A stretch of DNA of 64,000 bases. It comes from Taeniopygia guttata (Eukaryota; Chordata; Aves; Passeriformes; Estrildidae). How positions within the stretch are numbered: position 1 is the first letter of the stretch; the number at the start of each line of letters is the position of its first letter. The notes under the pieces are model-generated. The model was not told where the DNA came from. It worked only from the letters and a program-made list of their open reading frames with translations, and made no database searches. The position numbers and the translations under genes are program-made. Below, one piece after another: positions 12,836-25,812 of the stretch. The stretch lies in contig NC_133027.1 in assembly GCF_048771995.1 (NCBI RefSeq), forward strand, positions 59,767,501 to 59,831,500, in the 5' to 3' direction.

Positions 12836-15800
12836 ACTAGGGATACAAACATCATAAAGTCACCCTAGATCAATGAGAAAATAAGGGTTGCACATAGAAA
12901 TTGGGCAATTAGGCTTCTCAGATTGGATGTCATTAGATAACAGACACAAAGGAAGTTTTTAAATATGTTGTTCACTGCAAAGGACAGCTATAAAAGAACT
13001 CTACAGACACTGTTCTTTATACACAAATGCACATACTCTTCCAAAGAGAAAAGTACATAGCAAAGCAGACTATTGCTGATTTTATATCATTTTAGCCTGT
13101 CAGGATATAACCTGGGCAGATTAAGAGCTTGCTTATGTCCTATTCTGAGAATCTTCATAAGCATAAGAATTTCCATGGTCTAGACAGCTTTCCTCAGATA
13201 ACAATGCAGTAAATTCCCATTTTGAGGCAGTGACAGTGAAGATTTATTCACCTCTATAGTTATTTCTTATGCTCTTTGACTAGTGTTGTGTTTTCTTTAG
13301 TTTCTGCGACATCAAATTTGATCACCAAGTTGGCTGCCCAGGAGTTCATGCCAATCCACTCTTTGGCACTGAACTCCTTACATAACATACTTTCCCGCTT
13401 CCTTCCAGAAAGAAATTCTGATTTTTATTTGGGCTTGTGGGCATAAAAAGTCAAACTTAGGATAGAACAGCTTGACGTTATCAAAACAAAAAATATTCTT
13501 TGAGTTGAAAAGACATCTGTCAAGATGTATTCCACTGGCAGTTTTTATACATATTTTCAAAGGGTTTTTATCATTTACAAAGATCATTTGCCAAAACTCT
13601 CACAGCAATCCTTACTGAGGTCAGCAAAATCCATGTTTCCACAACTTTATCATGCTCTAAAGCTTTAACAAACTATTTTCAAGAAACTGTGAAAGAATGA
13701 GAGTTAGCAGGTGAAAATTCACTCTAGGGAGGAAAACAAGTCCATGAAGAAAAGTCTGAGCAGAAGGGCAACAGCAGTACTTAGCTGTGGGCTGAGGGGG
13801 CACCACAGGCATGAGAGCTGCAGATGTAGAGTGCAAAAAAGACATCCAAGGTGACAGGGACCAGATCCCAGGGGTTGTTAGGACATAAGGAAGAGAGAGG
13901 TCAGAAGGAAGGAATCAGTCTCACAGTGGCAGGCTGAGACCTGCTTCGGCTGTGACAGGGCACAAGGTGCTTGCCTTTCTGCTTATTGCTGGTCACAACA
14001 CATTTACCCCTCATCTATATCTATTGATTTATGGACATCCTTGTGCTCTCCACTTCATAACAAAAGTGTCACAGAACACTTATGAAATAGTGACTCTCAT
14101 TGTTTACAGACCTTGAGCACAGAGCTCCTTGCATGCGTAAACCTATTTGTTCCTATCCCCTTCCTCAATAAAGGAACAGGCACTGAATCATTCTCATCCA
14201 AATGTCACTGAACTTCTCCTGGTTTAGGCTGCTGGCTGTTCAGCTCTCAGAGCCAGTGTCCAGGGACACACAATTCTAATAAATTCGATGGAAATAACAC
14301 TGTCCCTTGATTGACGCAGACAGTGACAGCAGGTATCAGACTTGACTTATATGGTCCATATGACTGCTTAGTGCAGCTCAAATCCTCAAAAGAGAAATAC
14401 TAACAGATTAAAGAAAGAAATCCTGTGAGTTTTGCTGCTTTTACTGTTCATTTTGGTTGAGTCTGCATTTTCTTTTTAAAACAATTTATTGCTGGGACTA
14501 AATACTATATGCAAACTCCTGCTGACAGATTCTATCTGTCTAACTCCTCTGATATAGTGGAAAGAAATATGGAAGATGTGAGAATTTCAGTTGTAGCTCT
14601 AGCACATGCCCAATTTTATTCTGGATGAAAGAATGGAGACTGAAACTTTTGTGAGAAATAAACTGTCACTGGGACCTGTGGGTACTATGCAATACTGTGA
14701 GTCCTAGGACTCTGTATAATACAAAGATTTCTCCAAGTTCAAAAAAATTCCTTTGACATTGTGCTTAAAAAAAAAAAAAAAAAATCTGCCTGCTGGGACC
14801 CAGAAGTGGCTGTCACATTCTGCCCACAAAGCTCTTCAGCAGAAAAAGTAAGGCATTTTCAGACAACTGAAATCAGCCTGGTTGCGTGTAATGGGTAGTA
14901 GAGATTCTCAGTGCTTTATCAGCTATTCCCAGATTTTAAATTTTAGGTTTGTCAGTTTACAAATCCATAGTCCATAAGCCAAATGTAAGTGACCCCAAAA
15001 TCCTAACACTGGACAGGAAGGTCATCCATACCTTGCAGAAGATTGTTGAACACCTGGTTAGTGTTTGAGAATAACATGCAAAAAGTCATTAGCATAAGCT
15101 ATCACTAGTTCTTGTTCATTATGATAACCCATTAAGTCTTGATGGAGGGTAATTGAAATAATTCTATGGATCAGAACAAGAACTGAAACCATTTTAAATA
15201 AAACCTGGGCTGCATCTGTCCAAGCAGCTGGGTTCTTGCTGCTTATTAGCAGTATTTGGATAGGCCTCTCAAGAAATTTTGTCAAAGCCAGTAGCCAGGA
15301 TGGACACTTGCATGACTCAAAGGACCTGAGAAATTACTGTGATTTCTAGCAGCCAGCCATAACATCTAGATGGAGAAGCATGAAGTGCTTTGGTGCATTG
15401 GGCCAGACTTCAGATGAGTGGTACCTACATTGCATTGTTTTGAACATCTGCTCTTCAAATACTTTTTTCTTGAATAGTGAGATTTTGGTGGCATGATTTT
15501 GGCAGAGAGTAGGTGAAGAGGAGCTGGTTAATGAATTGTAGGAACCAGTGGTGCTCTTTCATTATGTTGGTTAATAGAAAATTATCTGTCTCTAACACTT
15601 GATATGTTTTTTTTCTTTCTGCAGCATGGACATTATCTGAGCTTCTGTCCTGGGCTGCTTTGAAATTTTTGGAGACATATATACATTTCTAAGGAATCTT
15701 AAACAGATTTTTGGAGCAAGTAAGGTTACATGAAAAGGTATTTCTTCCCAATGTGTAAAGGAATAATAAAATAAATACATCAGACATGGATGTCTGGAAC

Positions 15801-15924
15801 ATTTGATAGCTAATGTTAAGGAAAAAGTCAACTCAGTTTGCCTCAGATACTAATCTGCAAAATTACTGTTTCATGTATTATGACTTAAAATTTTTGATCA
15901 TTTAGTGTTCTACATTTCTTGTTA
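12836..15924. other. Intergenic sequence, no gene seen
   Basis: The part next to the LTR fragment may still be LTR-derived, but I could not establish this. The remainder is AT-rich, with no recognisable coding sequence or further repeat body apart from an A tract at 14,767. Confidence 0.5.
14767..14784 (+). repeat. Poly(A) tract of 18
   Basis: A simple A run in intergenic DNA with no clear repeat body attached. Confidence 0.9.
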
Positions 15925-16760
15925 CTGAATTGCATCCAATTTATTTAAATGATTTTCCTAATTTTTCAAGATCTTTTTAAGTCTGTCCTCATATATGTTT
16001 ACAGACCCTCACAGCTTGATGTCATTGGAAATTTAATAAGCACACTACACTATTTAATCATTGACTACCTACTCAATGACTCAAGTCACTAATGAGAACA
16101 TTGATAAGAACCGGGCACAAGACTGATCTCTGCAGAACACTGCTCAATACATAATGCTAGAAAACAAAGAACAATTAATAACTACTAAACATGGTTTCCT
16201 AAACATGTATCTGCCTCATAGCAATTTTATGAAGATCTTCTCTGTTTTGTGAAAATGTCACACAAAACAAGAGGCAGTGGTGAGGTCAAGATATACAATA
16301 TATACTGTTCTGTATATTCAGAAATTCCTACCAACAGTGAAGGCAATGCAGATGCTATGATATGTTCTTGTCAAATTTACATGTGTTGGTACCCATTCTC
16401 ACTCTATTTTTGGGGGGTTTACAAAAATTTATCTTTTCATATTGCTACTATTGCATAAACTGAAGTTAAGATAACTGGTCCATAATTTCCAATCTCTCCC
16501 CTGCCTCTCAGAAAACATAAACGTTATATTTGCCTTCTTTCCCTCAGGAACTTGCACTAGATTAAGCAGCACTGTTTGTCTGAGTAGTATCTATATGCCT
16601 TTTTTTTGTGGAAAAAGACACTGAGGAGAAAAATATAAAGGAATTTTTTTGTCTTCAGATCTTGCCTTGATTTGTAAGTATATAGCATCCCTAATGATTG
16701 GAAAATAATTTTTATGTCTCCAGAAAAATTTTAAAAGTTGAATTTAATTCAGTAGTTATA
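15925..16760 (-). mobile_element. Ancient CR1-like LINE, reverse transcriptase region
   Basis: Read on the minus strand, the order matches CR1 ORF2. The block for NYRPVSLTSVPGKIMEQ is near 16,480; the VIYLDF-KAFD block is near 16,280; the SVLGPVLFNIFINDL block is at about 16,070-16,130 (the window reads SVLCPVLINVLISDL). The ADDTKL block is near 16,010. Stops and frameshifts are frequent. Boundaries approximate. Confidence 0.7.
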
Positions 16761-17309
16761 ATCCTGTTATTTTCTTCAGCTTTCCAAATTCTTGACCCTT
16801 TATTTTCATAAAGTCTGAGTTTTGCTTCACAAAACCATATATGGATTATGCAGAGAAAGGTTTTCCACTTTATAATACCTTATAGGGTCCTGGTCCTTGA
16901 TAATTTTACAGAGATATGTTTATGTATGCAATGGGAGTGATTTTAATCAATCCTGGGAAGGCAGCATAAATACAAAATTCACACCAAAGTCATTTTATAT
17001 TAAGATATATAAAGTTCATGATGACTCTCAACTAAAATATGTTTAGCTCAATCTATTATTTTCAAAAACAAATGTTGTCATTAAGGATTTTTATAACACA
17101 GTTATCTCTTTACTATTCATGGAATGGTGGTATCCTAAGAATTGCAATGAAAAATATTTTTATTCTGATTTCTGAAAAATTCTCTATAGCACTGGATCTT
17201 GTTCACAATTATTCTGTGTGTAATAAACACTTCTCAAGTAATCTGAAATAGCTGGTAATGGAATATTTTCAAAATGTTTTGAAGAGGCCATAGACACCAT
17301 GAATCTTTG

Positions 17310-17462
17310 GGCATAATAAAGCCCTGGAACAGGTTGCCCAGCGAGGCTGTGGATTCTTTGTCCTTGGATAAGCTCAGAATTGGCTTGAAGATATTCAGAC
17401 CAGACTCAGCTGAATGGAGTCCTAAGCAACTTGCTTTCACTGGGCTTGTTCTGAGATTATCA
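17310..17462 (+). mobile_element. CR1 LINE 3' fragment
   Basis: Contains CTGGAACAGGTTGCCCAGCG and GGCTGTGGAT, followed by the CR1 sequence towards the 3' UTR. Truncated at both ends. Confidence 0.75.
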
Positions 17463-19605
17463 AAGTCAAAGCAGAAATAAAGAACATATTTTAAATAGTG
17501 AGGTTTACTAGCCAAAATTAGATTTTTTTTTCATCTTTCAATATCTAAACAGTATTTCAAAGGCATGATTTTGTAAACAAATTACTGATCTCAACAAAAA
17601 AATGGAATAATATTCTAGGGATTGTGTTGTACTTAACATCAATATGAGCTCTTGGTTTCTTTCAGAGAAAATTATTTTTCATTATCCTCAATGTTCTGTT
17701 AAAGCAATTATAACATTGTATTTGGAAGTACTTTTGATTTCACATTTTGTCTAATCAGCTGGAAGTATTTTCCATTTACATTTGTGTTTACTTTTCCAAG
17801 TGAAATGCTATCTACAGGGACTAATATTGAACATTATAATTTCTAGAAGTATAGTTACTTCCATTTACAAGAAACATTGCAGAAATGTTGAATCATATTT
17901 CCTGAACATAATGAAAAAACAAGCTATCATTTAACTAATATTACATTTGAAGGAGAGAGGAAATAATACATGAATAACAGGAAATTCTGCACTGCCGTTT
18001 TAAACCACCAAATAATTTCCCGCACCACTTGGAATCTACTTTTTAATAAATGAAGTCACTTGTTATTGCTCATCACTAAAAATTCTAGAGGGCTATGTCT
18101 TTTGATTTTTCTTTTCCTTTGTTATCACTGTTTATACTCCTGGGAAAAATAATTTGACATATTTATCAAAAGCTGAATATGAAACAATTTGACAGACTTC
18201 TTTAGGAAGATAAGAGAACCTTCATTACATGAAGAAAACAGAGCAAAGACAAAAAGTGGACTTACTGAGTGAAGGTAAAGAAAATACGGGTGGTAATTAC
18301 TCTGCAGTTTCTTACAGTGTGTCATTTTGTTACTGAAAAGTGAAGCTATCTATTGATCTACGTAATTTGTTAAGTCAAGTGTTTTGTGAGGTCTGATTAC
18401 TCTGATGAGTACATAATTTCAATAGCAGCTCAATCTACCTAATAAAGGGCAAGAGGATGATTAATTATCTCTTGTCTAGAGGAGGAATCATGGTAAGTGA
18501 CAAAATTTCAGTGATTTCTCCTTTTATGTAGGAGACACATATGAAGGTTGATTTGCCTGCTCAGATCAGCTCATAGGATTCTCCTTAGCTAATTGCTGTT
18601 TCAATCTAGTTGGCTGGCTAATTTCCACCTTTTTTATGTGCCTGTATGCATTAAATTTTGAAAGCAGTTATTGCCTTACCTTGTACAAGCAGTATCTTGA
18701 TCACTGAATATTGTTTCAAAAAGTTTGGGGAAATCACTTATCTCTAGTTAATCACAAAGGTGCATAGGAAACTGTATCGGGTTCTGGTAAATTTATCTAC
18801 ATAGTGGAGTTTATAGTGGTTTATGACATCCCATTCAGCCTAGGGGATGCACTGAAGACACCTGCCTTAAAACAGGATATCTGGAAACCATGAAAAATAA
18901 GTGGCGCAATAGGTGCTATAAACATTCAGTAGCTGTAATACCTGGCTGAAATAAGCTGTTCAAAAAGGTCATTTTTGTTCTTGGTTTTGAGAGGCAGGCA
19001 GATCCCATACAGGCCAGTTTCCAGGAGAACAGCCTAGAGGTACATGCATAGCAGATGTGACTCAACGCGTCTGTTGCCAGGGAGGTGCCATTTATCTCTA
19101 ATTATGAAATCAATTCCTTCTGTCAGCAGCCTTAGCAGAAAGCTGGCTGCCCTCTCTTGCAGACAAATCCTCTCATCAGCTCCAGTGGTCTCTGTAAACA
19201 GCATGAACAGACCTTGTACACAGGGGCTTCAGAGAAAACATGAGCAACATTGTACTGGCCAGTTTCAGAGTGTGTAGTACCAAATAAAAACAAGAAAAGA
19301 GATAGCTAGATATAGAGTACCTGCCTGTCTTGACAGAGATGGCCCCCAAAGGCAAGAAGACATTTATGTAACTTTTACCAGCTTTGTACAAAGCACTTCT
19401 AACCAGGATGGATCTCAGTAATAGAGAAAATACAGCTCTTCACTTTCTTCTTTCTCCCTCTATAAGTTTTTATAACTTATTTACCTTAGTGAAAGTTAGA
19501 AAGGAAGAAGGACCTTTACCATCATTCCTAATTTGCATCAAATATCACCCTAAAGACACTCCGCATGTTTATGAAATAAACTAATCCAAATATGGAGAAA
19601 GAAGA
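17463..19605. other. AT-rich intergenic sequence left of the GGGAA tract
   Basis: No gene, RNA gene or recognisable mobile element. ORFs here are short and unsupported. Confidence 0.5.
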
Positions 19606-20120
19606 GGGAAGGGAAGGGAAGGGAAGGGAAGGGAAGGGAAGGGAAGGGAAGGGAAGGGAAGGGAAGGGAAGGGAAGGGAAGGGAAGGGAAGGGAAGGGAA
19701 GGGAAGGGAAGGGAAGGGAAGGGAAGGGAAGGGAAGGGAAGGGAAGGGAAGGGAAGGGAAGGGAAGGGAAGGGAAGGGAAGGGAAGGGAAGGGAAGGGAA
19801 GGGAAGGGAAGGGAAGGGAAGGGAAGGGAAGGGAAGGGAAGGGAAGGGAAGGGAAGGGAAGGGAAGGGAAGGGAAGGGAAGGGAAGGGAAGGGAAGGGAA
19901 GGGAAGGGAAGGGAAGGGAAGGGAAGGGAAGGGAAGGGAAGGGAAGGGAAGGGAAGGGAAGGGAAGGGAAGGGAAGGGAAGGGAAGGGAAGGGAAGGGAA
20001 GGGAAGGGAAGGGAAGGGAAGGGAAGGGAAGGGAAGGGAAGGGAAGGGAAGGGAAGGGAAGGGAAGGGAAGGGAAGGGAAGGGAAGGGAAGGGAAGGGAA
20101 GGGAAGGGAAGGGAAGGGAA
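19606..20120 (+). repeat. (GGGAA)103 pentanucleotide tract
   Basis: The tract is 515 bp of GGGAA with no interruption or variant, so 103 units by position count. Neither strand has a stop in any frame through it, so it produces spurious 180-200 residue ORFs (Gly/Lys/Arg/Glu on plus, Phe/Pro/Ser/Leu on minus). Runs of G3 separated by AA fit the G-quadruplex rule on the plus strand throughout. The flanks are AT-rich. Confidence 0.99.
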
Positions 20121-21695
20121 AATACATAAGGTGAATGACTAAACTTCATATAGTTAAGAGTAGAAATACATAACTAAAATAGAACATTGTTATTCATCAC
20201 AGCATAATAAAATCAGTCAATCTCAAATGAAGCATTACTCATATGATACAGTATATGATAAATTTTAACATACATATTTCCTTTACTTCATTTTAACTAA
20301 ATGTTCCCTTTTAGCAACTGAAGAAATCATCAGATAACTTATTTTTAACTATAAATATGAGCAAATCATACCCTCTAGAATAGTTTATTTGAAACAGGAG
20401 ACCAGCTACTGAACATTTTCTGAAGAAACATTTTAGAGCTTCCGATTTCAGAAATCAGATAAACTTAGATTTTGAGATCTGTTATTTGCAGTATTATTGA
20501 TTTTATTTATGGCTAATAGTAAAACCTGCAGTCTTATCCTTCAGCTCCATGAAAAATAATAGAGAGATTAAGAAGATGGAGCACTACAAAGCAAGTACCC
20601 CAGAAATGAGAGAGGAGGAAGAATTTAAATTGTAAAATGGTCAGGGATATCATCCAAAATCCCAGATTTTGGAATTTTAGAGTGGGCTTCTTTTTCCTAA
20701 TTTTAACCACATAAAAGTTAAATACTAAGGTAAGCCAATTGACAATTGATTCTATTGTCAATGAAGAGACACATACATATTGAAAAAAAGATACATCCTA
20801 CTTGAATTTTATTCCATTATTATATAATTTGGTCTTCAAGCAATCTAACTTTCTTTTTTGTTAAAGAAGTTGGCTAGATGTACAGCTTAAGCTTTAACTA
20901 AATGAACAGCTCAAACTAGCTCTCTAACTTTTTAATAAAAAGTCAATTGAAAGATGCTCTACTTACAGGTGAAATAACAGAAGAAGATCAAGCGAGATGG
21001 TTTTCCTAAATTAATAACAGAAAAATCAAAATAAGCAAATAATCAAAAAAACACTGTGTTGTTACCATCCCTTTGTCCTGATCGTTAACATCTATGTTAT
21101 AAGCAAATATTCCCTTTAAAGTATAAAAACAACAAAAAAAATTAATATCTTTGTCTTTTTTTTAGTAAATGTAATACTATATTTCAATATTTGTCATTAA
21201 CAGAAATATTAACTGAATAATCAAGCTTACTAACATGTTTAGGTTTCTTTTTCATATGCCTCCCTTTGTAGTAAAAAGACTAAATCTATAATGAAATTAA
21301 TACAACTAAATTAAATTTGCCCATTTTTTCTCAAATAATTAATGCTGCAAAAATAGAACTGACATTTAGTACTTAGTTACTTCAGATAGACCATGTTTAT
21401 ATACAAAGTATTTCTATCATACTACAGTGGATTTCACTGCTTGCTGAATACTCAGTCTCATTGTAAGATTGATCCAGAGCAGATATTTGATACATCTGGC
21501 TGATTTCTGCAGTCAAATTAAGTGTTGCAGGTTCATGACAGGGCCACTTGGGATCTGTGCATGGAAATTAAAATCAATTCAACAAATCCGCACAAGCATG
21601 CAACTCTGCTTTATTTCCTTTTGCAGTAGAAACCGTTGTAGAGTCCTGTAGTGCTGAGCAATTGATATTTTATATAGATTTATAGTCTGGACTTG

Positions 21696-21840
21696 GAATC
21701 ATATAGTCATAGGATATGCTGAGTTGGAAGGGACTCATCAGGGTCATCAAGTCCAACTCCTGGATCAGCACAGGATATCGCATGAATCTCACCAGACTTC
21801 CTGGACTCTGTCAGGCTTAGTGCTGCAATGGGGAGGTTTG
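21696..21840 (-). mobile_element. CR1 LINE 3' end
   Basis: Starts with GAATCATATAGTCATAGGAT and GAGTTGGAAGGGACTCATCA, continues GTCCAACTCCTGG and CTCTGTCAGGCTTAGTGCTG. This is the complement of a CR1 3' terminus, so the element lies on the minus strand and is 5'-truncated near 21,840. Confidence 0.85.
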
Positions 21841-23010
21841 TAAAGACACACTAGCAGATTATTGACTATGGAATGACTGTTGAGAAGTTTCCTCCTTTAT
21901 TTCCTGTTTCCTCAATTTCAGAGACTAGTGCTTAACACGAATCTTAACTTCTCTCATTTTTTGTATCTGCCTTCATATTTGATTTCCTTAAAACTGAGAA
22001 GCCTGAAAGACTTTTTAAAAACTACAGAGAAAATGTTAAAACATAAACCGGAAGTAGATCGTGGTAACTGGGCATCACAACTAACCTTAACCAGAGAGAA
22101 TTACAGTGAACATTCAGGACATACCAGTTCTAAATACAAGTCCGTGACAACTTCTGGGATTTGAATCTCTCTCAATGTCAGTATTGAATCTGTAAAAAGA
22201 GGGAAGGTAAAAGCATCAAATTTAGTCAATTAACTTTAAAAACCTCCAACAAACCGTAACAAGGCATACGAAAGCATTTCTGAGAAAATCCAAGCTGAAG
22301 AAATAAAAATTAAGATTTAGATTTGCTCAGGAGCATGAGAAACCGTGTGCTCATCAGTCAACAATCAATACACAAGAGAAGGGCTCAAGAGGGATAACAG
22401 CAGGAAAGCTACACAGATCTACAAAGGTGTTCCTAATAGTGAGAAGAAATGATTTCTACATCATAGGTGTTCCATGCAAAATCATCCTTATTTTTGTGTG
22501 AATACAACGGCTTTCAAAACAAAGTTATTTAAAAAATGTTTCTATGAAATGGAAACATTTGTTTTTTCAGAGTTTTAAAATTCCATAAAGAGTATTTTGT
22601 AAGCATTTTGAGTAGGGTCAGAAACAACTGTTTGTATATTTCTTGTTTTTTCCAGGTTCCGATAGAACAAAATATGAGGGATTTTTATTACTATGTATTC
22701 ACTCACACAAAGGAATTACAATTATGCAAAGGAAAATGCCATAAGAACTAGTCATGGCTCATTTAGTATAACTATTGCCCTGATAGGAGGAAGTGTATTT
22801 GTTTTAATGGTTAATGTAATAAGTATTCACTTGATGGAAAAATTAGAATATAGAGAAGTGACTCAAAGCATAGTAAAAATTAGAAAACAGGTAATCTTAG
22901 AGCCCAGGGCTTCTAATCTCCTAGTCTAATTCCCAGTCACTCTTCTATTGAGAGTCACTGTTCTCATTGCAGAGAGATTTAGGTAAGTGTCTCTCTGTCC
23001 CCAGAAATGG

Positions 23011-23044
<34 letters not shown>
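23011..23044 (+). repeat. Poly(A) tract of 34
   Basis: An uninterrupted A run. No recognisable retroelement body precedes it, so I cannot say whether it is a retroposition tail. Confidence 0.95.
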
Positions 23045-23047
<3 letters not shown>

Positions 23048-24465
23048 TGAGTTTCAAGAATCTCATAAATACAATGGAAGTAAATTTGAAGAGGAAAAAG
23101 AAGACTGTACAATTATAGGGTTAAGTCAAGAACCAAAATCAAACCAAACCAAACCCAAACTAAAAAGCATTAAGGGTGTACTCAGAGTAATGTCTGTTGT
23201 CTTCGAAAATATTGTGCAGAGAACTTAGAGGAAATTCCAAGGGAGTGATTTATTGGTCATGTGTACATACTGAGTGAACCCAAGTGTTTTCCTTTCAAGC
23301 ACAAGCCATAACTTCTATCTACTGCAATTCCTCAGGTTTTTCCTCAGGTTACTGTTGGCTTATATAGGAATTTACCATACCTATGACTATAAAAAAATTG
23401 TCTCATCATGTTTAGTTTCTAACCAACAAAGTTTTGTTAATCCAAACTACCCTTAACCCTGAAGAATGCCTTCTCTGTTGCTTCAATGGACAGCTTGTGA
23501 ACTGAAGCTTTCCTAGTCCCCATGACAATACATTGCTTTGTTACCTGCTACTCTAGCAAATTCCTTTCAAGCAATCTGCAAAGCCAGACTACAACTGAGT
23601 TTTTAACTCCCTGGCAGATGTGATCACAGAATTATCTTGTTATGATTTTAGGACATCACGGTACTTTGAACAGGTGTACTGGGAAAAGAGTACCTGAAAA
23701 TACACATATGTATAAGACTGCATAATTATTCAGAAGTAGCCAAAATTCAGTCTCTGATTTAATCCACTATTAAATACAGTCATTGCATCTTTTTTTTACT
23801 CAGTTATTAAACATCCCAAAAGCCTGAAAAAATAGTACTATGGAAAGAACAAAATAAATCAGAACATTTGTAGCTTCTGATTCTTTTTTTCATTGGAGCA
23901 CATGCCTTTAATCTTTTTACATTGTATTTCATCACCATTTGACCAGCTACAATAGTTGGAAATAATTTAGTTTTTCAAGTAAATGGAAATCAAGCATATT
24001 TTTTGTCTAACTGTGTCTCTGATAGACTACAGCCACACTGCCTTATTTGTTTCAACTTTTCTAGGACATCCTGTCCTTGTGCCTTTTTCACTCTTTGTCC
24101 ATGAACGTACTAGGAGCACCTCTTAAATATCTTTGAACAAGGACTTATCAGAGGCTGCTGTTGGGATTTTCCACTTCTCTTTACAAATCTCTGCTTTTCA
24201 ATGACACCAACATCACTAGAGAGCTGGTGTGTGCCCCAGGAGCTTTCATCCCATGCTAGGAAAGTAAACAGAAGGATGCACTGGGTACAGACCTGCTCCT
24301 CCCTGCTGAGCTACATCCCAGTACAATTACTGTTTTACTAGAATTCCCCTAATTTACACACTGCATCTCCAGTCTGCTCCAGGACTTCCCGAAGCAGAAG
24401 GGACAAGTCTCACTTTTAAAAAGAGCAAAGGCCAAATGAGACTACTCCCACTCTTCCACGTGATG

Positions 24466-24626
24466 CTCAGAGAGGTTGTGGAGATTCCATCATTGAAGAT
24501 ATTTGAACCCTGGTTGTACCCAGTCTTGGGCAATCTGGTATAGGTGCTTGAGCAGGGGCTTGTACTGCACAATCAACACAGATCCCTTCCCATGTCAGCC
24601 ATTCAATCACTGAGTTCAGTGATTCT
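24466..24626 (+). mobile_element. CR1 LINE 3' end
   Basis: Contains CAGAGAGGTTGTGGAGATTC, AGATATTTGAACCCTGG, GCTTGAGCAGGGG and GATCCCTTCC, and ends near CAGCCATTCAATCACTGA, which is a decayed CR1 terminal repeat. Confidence 0.8.
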
Positions 24627-25046
24627 CTGCAGAAGACATTTGATAAGCATAGTCCACTGGCTGGAAAATTATTATGGAGGGGTTTCATTCAACTCCCATT
24701 GCCTTTCCAGCAACTACACTGGCATCTGGCTCAGACCCAGAGGCAGCATGCTATCAATGCCAAGTTCTACGGAAACTTCAAAGCCACAAGAAGCCTGGAT
24801 TTAATGGGTTCTGGTCATAAAGAAAAAAAAAATGTAGAGGATGGAAAATAGGCAAAGCTGTAAGTGGAATATACAGTGCAGTGTGGTGACAAGTATAGTT
24901 TGTATAGATCAAACTATACTTGAGATCAGCTCTCTGGAGCCCTAGAGCCAAGACGAAACAGAGAGAATAGGACAAATGCTAAGTGTATTTGAATTACTTT
25001 AACGTATATGGAAGACTAAAAGAGAAGAAAAATTTTTAAATGGGAA

Positions 25047-25075
25047 AAACCCCTATTATTTTTATATAGGGGTTT
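25047..25075. repeat. Perfect 10-bp stem hairpin
   Basis: AAACCCCTAT at 25047-25056 pairs with ATAGGGGTTT at 25066-25075 around a nine-base AT loop. No coding context. Confidence 0.85.
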
Positions 25076-25761
25076 CATAATTCTTCCTATGAAACAGGAG
25101 ATAAAATATCATGTATTCATACAGAGGCATGTCCATTACCTTATATTTAAAAAAATACTAATGAATATGAATTTTACACATTCCAAATGTTTATTTAATG
25201 AAAATGAAGCATGTAATGCATTAAGGGATGATTATATAAAAATAGCAGCACATTATGATGCAGTAAAAAGGCAGAATCTTAATAGCTGATTTCATTTATA
25301 TTTTATGTACAAAAACCCAGTAAAAAACATTAATAATCTGACTGTAACTAAATCAAAGTTATGCAAAGTAATGATGCTTTCTCATCTTGTAAAAATTTAC
25401 TCTCTTATGCTAGGAAAATAATTTCTGCAGGTGAGATATTAGACTGCAAATTTAAACATGGTTGCTCTGTTGCTTTATCACAGATTCAGTCTTCGGCAAA
25501 GGGAGAAATTTTATGGCAACTTGAGCTTCTGCTAGCTACTAGCAGAACTCTGTGAGCTGATGTCCTATGAAAGCACTAACTCCTAGCCTGGTACTTGTCT
25601 AAATGCAGAGCTTCTGCTCCCACCATGACTCACTCACAGATGGACAAAGTCTCAAGATTTACAGTCCAGCCTTTCACAGTGCCTGACAGGGAGCTACGCA
25701 GAGATGTCAGGTCAGTCAAAGCATGGCCATGCCTATGACTTGCCTTAGCAAGGGACTTCTT

Positions 25762-25812
25762 AAAAAAAAAAAAAAAAAAAAAACCCACCAAAAAAAAACC
25801 AAAAACAAAAAC
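25762..25812 (+). repeat. A-rich low-complexity tract
   Basis: Twenty-two A residues followed by A/C-only sequence (CCCACC, A8CC, AAAAAC). Read on the minus strand it gives a run of Phe and is not coding. Confidence 0.9.

Noticed and set aside
19528-20149. Three open frames of 180-199 codons (FPSLP and EGKGR repeat proteins)
   Set aside because: They are translations of the GGGAA tract, which has no stop in any frame on either strand; repeat DNA, not genes.
22693-22929. 78-codon ORF with a predicted membrane segment (SITIALIGGSVFVLMVNVIS)
   Set aside because: Considered as a possible small membrane protein or MYCT1-like exon; the sequence does not resemble MYCT1 and nothing else supports coding.
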